A stretch of DNA of 64,000 bases from Annulohypoxylon bovei var. microspora (taxonomy: Eukaryota; Ascomycota; Sordariomycetes; Xylariales; Hypoxylaceae), in the NCBI GenBank assembly GCA_022836615.1, contig MU405326.1:3566-67565 (forward strand), written 5' to 3'. Below, piece after piece: positions 57,580 to 64,000 of this stretch. The notes beneath the pieces are model-generated. The model ran no database searches. It was not told the origin of the DNA and saw only the letters and a program-made list of their open reading frames with translations. Made by a program: the position numbers and the translations under genes. Within the stretch, counting starts at the first letter, position 1; the number at the start of each line of letters is the position of its first letter.

Positions 57580-59135
57580 TGTTGCTTTGATCTCGAAGAA
57601 CGATGTGTCAACGATAGATTGTTTTGATTGCGTATTCCACGTCGTGAATGGTCTCAAACTGGTCCGCAGAATTGAGCTGAGGTCAAGTCACGGAAATTGT
57701 GTTGTTGCGTGTTATTAGTTGATGCGCGCACTGTGATCAAGGAAGAAAGAACAATGTTGAATATATCTTAGTTGACTAGACACCCGGATAACTATCACCA
57801 GCTGTCTGAGAGATAGTAGTGGAGAAGAAGCTGAAGAGGTAGGAGGGGCTTTTCTTCAAGAAATGGATAGATATAAGTTCAGTTCTTTAATATAACAAAT
57901 CTGCTATAATTGAAGCGATTATCGCAAGTATAGTTCGTCGTTGTCGCTGTCGTTGTCAATATAGTTGTTGATATAATACTCACATTCTTCAATCAACCAG
58001 GTGAATCGACATCAACAAATAGAAGTAGTGACAATCGACTAATATTAAAATACCTTATCAATGTGGATAAACAAACACTATGTTGATTAAGGATTTTATA
58101 CTTTGATACTAAGAAATTGTTTATTTTTGATGACTGGCGCATTGTTCTTATAATCATACAAAGACTCGCGAGGTGAAGTTGTAGTCAAGAAGTTGGACTT
58201 GAGGCTGACACGTGGGTCGCCATTCGTGTGATACTAGCTTATTATCTAGTGGCCTTGCAGATCTGGGGTTATAGTAATTTACGGTCTTGATTATTACCGG
58301 TATGTATGTAAATACAAACGTTTCCGCATTGAGGTCTCTGATAGGAGCGCAAGTGCGTAACACGTATAATGATACTGTACATTACTGTTTGTCGAGTCTG
58401 ACTCCAAGCTAAGTTCCTCAAAGCTTAATAGCCTGTTATTAAACTGTGCTAATTCAACAACAGTAATCTTAAGAGGTGGCTATGTAGGTAGATAATTTAT
58501 AAGTTGCGATATGACGTATTACTTCTTCTAGCTAGGTAAGTGAGCAAATGAAGGACCAAGGTTGAGCGTTTCAATCTACGAGCTTCCAATCTTTATAGCT
58601 GAAATATCACTAAAGTAGGTACCTAGCTAAGTCACATGTAGGTATGTACAATACAGCATCATACCGTAGGTTTAGGTAGTCCCTAGGTCTGCAAGGCATA
58701 ACCCTTTAAATCCATAGTTTTATCATTCACTCATAAATCAAACGAAACAAGCCATGGTACGAATTGTATCTTATGAATTCATTCGAGAACAGGCTCACAC
58801 CATGTATTATCACGTCGCAATGCCACTCCAATGCCAGCTGCTGCTCCTCAACTAATCACCCTAACCTAGATGATGACACGAATGCAATTACCCTGTCTTA
58901 ACCGAGCGAAAAAAGAAGAAAAAAACACCCCATCATGATTTTGACGACCAATATACCCGCAGCTGGTGGTATCTCCCTGCCTTCCGTACCCCTGTACGCC
59001 GTGACGCCATTAGACCATGTGATCAGAACCCTCGGGAATATCCCAACAAGTGCAGAGAAGTTTATACATGAACCATTACTTCGTCTTGCCATTGCAATCA
59101 TCCAATTACCCAGCAGTAGACCCAGCAATAGATAA
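57580..59135. other. Intergenic, no gene seen
   Basis: Elongin A promoter on its left, Rad21 3' region on its right. TAGGTA motifs occur at 58616-58680. The frame at 58898-59329 overlaps the Rad21 end on the same strand and is a shadow. Confidence 0.5.
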
Positions 59136-61122
59136 TTATGCCGCAGCAGCCACAACTCGGGAAGGAGTTGCGATAGCAGGCTCGGGTTGGTCAGGTTGTG
59201 GCATTTGCTCTTGGTTGGCAATCTCTCCGCCGGCTTCTGTCTCGGCCCAAGCACCCCAGAGACCACGCTTTCCTCGGACTCTAATGGGGCCACCGAGAGC
59301 GCCCTCCTTCTGCTCGACCTTGATAGCATCCTTGGTCGCCAGCACTAAACATTCGAAGAACATCTTGGTGGCGTCTGCTTTCGAGGTTCTTGCTTCGGGT
59401 AGGAGGTCTTGGAACACCACCGACTTCTTCCTCTTCTCTTCGCTAGTGGCCGCTTCGTCACCAAATAGATCTCGAAGAACGTGGACAGCATGTTTCGTGC
59501 CCATGGAAACCGGGCCGCTGTCGGAGGGATGTACTATAGGAGCCGTAGTCTCGTCGAATGCCGGCATCGGGCTTCCTTCACGGGGTTGATGATCGTCGTC
59601 CTCGTCATGTTGTATGACGGTTTCATCCGCAGGAATTTCAAGAATGGTACCATCGGGGGCAACACTTCGTTCGCCCAAACCTGCATCAGGCATAACTAAT
59701 CCATCGTCGTCATCGCCTAGATCTAGACGAGGCGACTTAGACGTTCCCTGCTCCTCTTCCTCGCCAACGTCAGCAATCCCGCTATCTCGCTTGCGCTTGA
59801 GGTCGTTGATCGGTCTGATAGAATCGAGCGATAATAACCCTCTCAGCTCCGGGGCCCAGGCTTTGCTACGGCCGTCGCCCATGATGCTAGAGACGAAGCT
59901 GCCACTGTTCTTCAGCTCGAGTAGAGCTAGGAAGTACGCATCTCGTGAGATGAAGGTAGGTGCCTTAAGGATGTTCTCGTGGTTTTGCTGTTGTTCTTTG
60001 ATGTGTGCGCTGGTGAGCTGGGTAGCCGGGTCTAACCCAAAGATCTTACGCTTCTTCGACTTCTTCTGGGGAAGCGGTTCGGGCTCCTCGGGCTCTTGAC
60101 CCGGTTCGTAAATGCTCGTATTGTTTAGGCGCGTCCACTCTTCCACATCTCGTGCTACGTTCTCGTCAATATCTGAAAGAGGTGATTCTGAGATGCGGGC
60201 CCGTTCGAGGCCAAGGGCGCCACCCATCTCAGGTACTGCCGATTGATCGCCGATATTGAATTGGAAATCATCATCCATCTGAATGTCGCCGTCTCCATCT
60301 GCAATTCTAACATTATCGTCTCCGAAGTCAAGATTCAATGACGGTTCCCGTTCGAGACCCTTCGCAGGTGGTGCCATATCCAGCTCGCTAAAAATATCAT
60401 CCTCGACGGCTCTAGCAGCAGGCGCGTCTCGACCCATTTCGATACTCTTATCTCCTCGAGGCCGCTCATCGATATCCATTCCAAAATCCAAATCTAGTTC
60501 TAAGTCGTCGTTAGGAGCAAGCGCAACGTTGTCCTCTTCCATTTGGTCGTCGTGCAAGAACTGGCTGTTGTTGAAGTCTTCTTGCAAGTTGATATCTCGG
60601 TTACTTGGTCGACCCCGGCCTCGAGTGCCTGAACTAACAGGGGTAGCGCTCACATCCTCCATTTGGCCAAGTAACCAGCTGGCGTCCGGCGGTGGTAAGA
60701 TATTCAAGTTATCGGCAGGTGTGATACGATCAGGAAGCATCAATGCTTCTCGATTCGGCATGTTCAAATTTTCGGGGATATCATTGTTTCCAGTGGAACG
60801 AAACGCCTGACGATAGTTAGCAAGGGGGCACGTGAAAATCAAGATAAAGGCGGCAAACCATCTTTATTTTAAGCAAAGCCTCATTACAATCATCTAATAG
60901 GTAGCGAGCTTTTCGACTATAGATTCTCACAACACCAAGCAAGAGCTGACCGCTTAGTCGGAGCGCCATGGGCGCTTGGTTTGGGGTGATGATAGCATCG
61001 ACGCTATCGGGAAGATTAGACTGTAGAATATGTGTCTTCGAGAGCTTGCGCTCTAAATTTGCCGACAGCCAGACTCGAGCCAGAGGCCCTGTCTTCTGCA
61101 GCAATGTCTCGGAATAGAACAT
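59136..61122 (-). CDS. rad21: Cohesin kleisin subunit Rad21/Scc1
   Basis: Minus-strand exons 61122-60859 and 60806-59136 (52-bp intron, GTTTGC donor) give 644 residues. Rad21 closes the cohesin ring between Smc3 and Smc1. The N-terminal kleisin domain (about 1-105) starts MFYSETLLQKTGPLARVWL and contains LRLSGQLLLGVVRIYSRKA and the ALLKIKMAFR junction. The middle is acidic and disordered. It holds SIEMGR at 209-214, which matches the separase cleavage consensus S(V/I)ExGR. The C-terminal winged-helix region includes ATKMFFECLVLATKDAIKVE and GPIRVRGKRGLWGAW, the Smc1-binding end. It is mitotic Rad21 rather than meiotic Rec8 judging from overall similarity; this was not tested by phylogeny. Confidence 0.94.
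60429..60446 (-). other. Predicted separase cleavage site in Rad21
   Basis: The codons for S209-I-E-M-G-R214 followed by Asp. Budding yeast Scc1 is cut at SVEQGR and SIEAGR, so cleavage after R214 is expected. Confidence 0.65.
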
Positions 61123-61814
61123 CGCGACAGCGATGACAAGCTAGTTTGGGAGAGCAAGTTAAAGCGATAGGGCAATGAAAGAGCAATGAAAGGCAAGCGC
61201 TCAATGATTATGGCATTAAAGCAGCAAGGATGGATTTAGCAAATGCGACAACGCGTTAGAGTTAGGTCCTTTGTCAGAAGGTTGATGACGAAAGGCGGGA
61301 GGCGTCGGATGGTGTAAACAAGAGAATAGGAGCGCGTTGTTTTGGGCGCAGATCGCGTACATCCAGCGTTCGCACCGACTTTCGCCAGTTTATGAGCCCC
61401 GAATCAATTAGCGCAAGCGATGCGCGATGTTATTGTGGCACTCTTAAATAGTATTAAGCTAAAAGCGACGGCAAGTATATATTCGAGGGGTGAGGATGGG
61501 TGTCTTTGCACTGTCGGGAAAAGAGGACAAATGAGTTGAATGAAAGATTGAAATTAGAGGTGGAGGGGATCATTTGGGGGAACTACGCATGGGAAAAGTC
61601 TTGCGGGATTGGGCCTTCCACACGCCGCAAGCGAATGATTGTGCTGAAGAGGGCGACTAAAAAAAATCGTTCCGCTTTTCTTGCTAAAAATCCAAGTGGC
61701 TGGAGGTATGCCAGGGTTTTTAGTGGGACCTCAAATATTATTTAGAGCTTTTGATTGGTTTGTTTGTGACTCAAACTGTGGCTTATCATTGGGCAACTAT
61801 ATTAGGGGTCTGCA
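61123..61814. other. Rad21 upstream region
   Basis: About 690 bases of ordinary composition that should contain the Rad21 promoter. A frame at 61500-61745 shows no domain. Confidence 0.5.
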
Positions 61815-63330
61815 AAATACGTATTTTGAATTAAAATACGGTATTTAAATGCAATACGTGCATTATACCATTATACATATATAAACCATGTATTTTAATT
61901 TATATAACCACGTATAATAAATTTTACACCATTACCACGTTATATTTATTAAATAATATTATTTATTTTCTTTTTTATATAACGTTTATTATTATTTTTA
62001 TTTTTTTTTTAATACGATTAAGTTAATAAAAAAAATGTAAATAATTAAAATAATAATTAAAATGGTGGTTAAAATAATGGTTAAAATAATCGAATAAAAA
62101 TGTTTTTTTAAATATATATTTTTTAAAATATTATATATTTATCGATATATATATAAAGCCGGGTGGTTTTTTCGACCCATTATACGTATAATAAATTATT
62201 ATACGGTATTATATAATATAAAATACGTATATATAAAATACGTATTTTAAAATGTAAAATTTTAAATTATATTATTTATAATATTTCGTAATTTAAAAAA
62301 AAAATTTAAATTAAAATTTACGAACGCGAAATCGAAATTATTTAAATTTTTTTAAGTCGAAATTATATAATTAATTTATTATTATAATATATTTTATTTA
62401 AATTAATTACACCGTTTTTTATTTATATATAATATTTTTTTTTTAAAAAAAAAAAAAAAAAAATTTCGTTTTATTTTTAAATTTATTTAATTTAATATTA
62501 TTAAATTTAATAATAAATATTTAAATATTAAATTAATATTTATATAAAATAAATTAAATATAAATAAATAAATAAATAACGAATTTAAAAAAATTAAAAT
62601 TAATTAATTTATATTCGTTTTTTTTAAATAATATTAATACGAATTATAAAAGTAATTTTATTAACCATTTATAATTTAAGTATTACATTAAATTTTAATT
62701 TTAAATAAAATCACGGAATTTTATTTTTAAAATATATAATTTTTTTTATAAAATAAATTATATTTATATTACTTTTTTTTTTATTAAAAATAAATTTAAA
62801 AAATTTAAATGTTTTAAAAATACGTTTTAAAACCTTGTTTATTATTTAAGTATTTTAATGTAAATTTATATTAAAATAAAATTCGTATTAATATTATTTT
62901 AAAAAATCGAATGTAAATAATGTTTAAAAATAATAATAAATTAATGTTAAAAATGTTTAAATTAAAAACGAATGTTTAAATGTTAAAAGTTTTAAAATAA
63001 TTTTTTTTATAAAATAATTATATTAAATATTTATTTTTTAAATAAATATAAACTCGGTTTTAAATTAAAAAATTATAATATTAATTAAAATATTTTTAAT
63101 AAAAAAGCTTATAAAAATTCCCGATTTAATACTACATTATATAATTATATTTAAATATTATTTAAATTTTTTTTACCATGTTTTAATATTAAATCGTTAA
63201 ATATTTTAAAAATATTAATTTAAAAATTTTAATATAAAAAACTCGTGAAATAACATATTCGACCGTTATATTAATGTATTTAATGAAAGTATTTAATTAT
63301 TCTTTTTAAACAAAGCGAGGATTATTTTTC
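61815..63330. repeat. AT-rich island with RIP-like, CpG-sparing signature
   Basis: About 1.5 kb of very AT-rich DNA with long A and T runs (for example 62431-62465) and no open frame of note. In the part counted by eye (62281-62700), about two thirds of the remaining cytosines are in CG, although G and C are rare. This matches heavy C-to-T change outside CpG on both strands, as expected of RIP. The original element is beyond recognition. Confidence 0.75.
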
Positions 63331-63937
63331 ATGTATAAATTAAATATTAAGAGTTAGGCTTTATTATGTGCTACTAGGTAATATAATATTCAATGCTCTT
63401 CATTTGAAATGTCTATCAAATGAACTGCTGCCCTTGCTTATAGAGGCTGAAAGTCAACAGCCACAGGACGGCTACGAACAGGGGTAGAGGATCTCCGGGG
63501 CTTACTTTAGCGTGCTAGGATACCGCTAAGTGCTACGTTGGGTAGGCTCGATAGGCTTGGTAGGCACGAAATCGGCAGGCGGCATCCACAGGGATCCGTG
63601 CTTTGTGCTTGAATCATCGGCACTACATTGCATTGGTCGCGACCCTAAACTGCTCCAAGGCCAAACTGGGAAAGGGAAAAAAAGGTTCCACGTCTTCCAG
63701 ATTGCGCATTTCACCCAAACTTTCAAAACGTTACCAACACGTCACTATATTCAAGATTCAAGTCTAGCTCGTTCTAATATGCATTCTTTCTCTGTTTCAT
63801 AATTCATCCAGTATTCATCAAGTACATTTTGTTGTATAATCCTCAATTCTTACGCGCCGACCTTGTCGTTGATGTAACTTGATTTTCCCCCATGCGGCCT
63901 TGCGTTCCCGTGGTTCGCCCGTCGACTCCTTTCCAAA
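63331..63937. other. Intergenic DNA right of the AT-rich island
   Basis: Composition returns to normal abruptly. No gene is recognised; a frame on each strand at about 63526-63802 lacks known domains. Confidence 0.5.
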
Positions 63938-64000
63938 ATGCCATGGCCATGGCGCGATCGCGAGACCAACGGCGACCCATTACTTCCGTTATCAGTACCT
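63938..64000 (+). CDS. Possible start of a gene running off the window
   Basis: An ATG in a good context (CCAAAATGCC) opens a frame of 21 codons to the window end. It begins MPWPW and is followed by a charged segment. Some ascomycete Lcl3-type endonuclease proteins start in a similar way, but 21 residues cannot settle it. Product unknown. Confidence 0.3.
   Translation, partial: MPWPWRDRETNGDPLLPLSVP

Overview
The window looks like nuclear DNA of a filamentous ascomycete (Pezizomycotina, probably Sordariomycetes). Genes have short GT..AG introns (about 50-150 bp) with CTAAC-type branch sites. The proteins are typical fungal housekeeping products, and AT-rich islands carry the signature of repeat-induced point mutation (RIP). 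No tRNA, rRNA or CRISPR array was found.

Layout. 1-5452: a nearly complete, apparently young Ty3/gypsy chromovirus with gag, pol, a C-terminal chromodomain and a self-priming primer-binding site. Its 5' LTR is cut by the window edge, and it lies against a RIP-like AT-rich tract (5455-5690). 7.5-11.5 kb: a BAH-PHD chromatin reader and the actin capping protein beta subunit. 11.5-17.2 kb: a 5.7 kb stretch with no supportable gene, rich in small tandem repeats. 17.2-25 kb: an atypical SDR, a small lipocalin-like protein, a CBS-domain protein and a Pic2-type mitochondrial phosphate carrier. 25-29 kb: gene-free except for a 459 bp MITE. 29-44 kb: CreB-like deubiquitinase, Alg12 mannosyltransferase, a 1233-residue fungal protein of unknown function and an Osh6/7-like lipid-transfer protein. 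45-61 kb: U2AF small subunit, a CorA/Mnr2-type Mg transporter, CstF-64, prohibitin-2, a four-exon NEDD8/Rub1 gene, elongin A and the cohesin kleisin Rad21/Scc1. 61.8-63.3 kb: a second, larger AT-rich RIP-like island. A possible coding start runs off the right end.

The cellular genes form no metabolic cluster. They are dispersed housekeeping functions: RNA processing, ubiquitin-like modification, chromatin and cohesion, mitochondria, and glycosylation. The gene-rich middle lies between two AT-rich islands, and the intact chromodomain retroelement sits against one of them. The best leads are the retroelement's recoding and priming signals, the MITE, the interrupted PHD finger, and several gene-structure oddities: a 14-nt microexon, GTTCGT donors, a TAGTAG tandem acceptor and an 11-nt first exon.

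Exon boundaries were assigned by eye from reading frame, splice signals and protein-family conservation. None was tested with transcripts.
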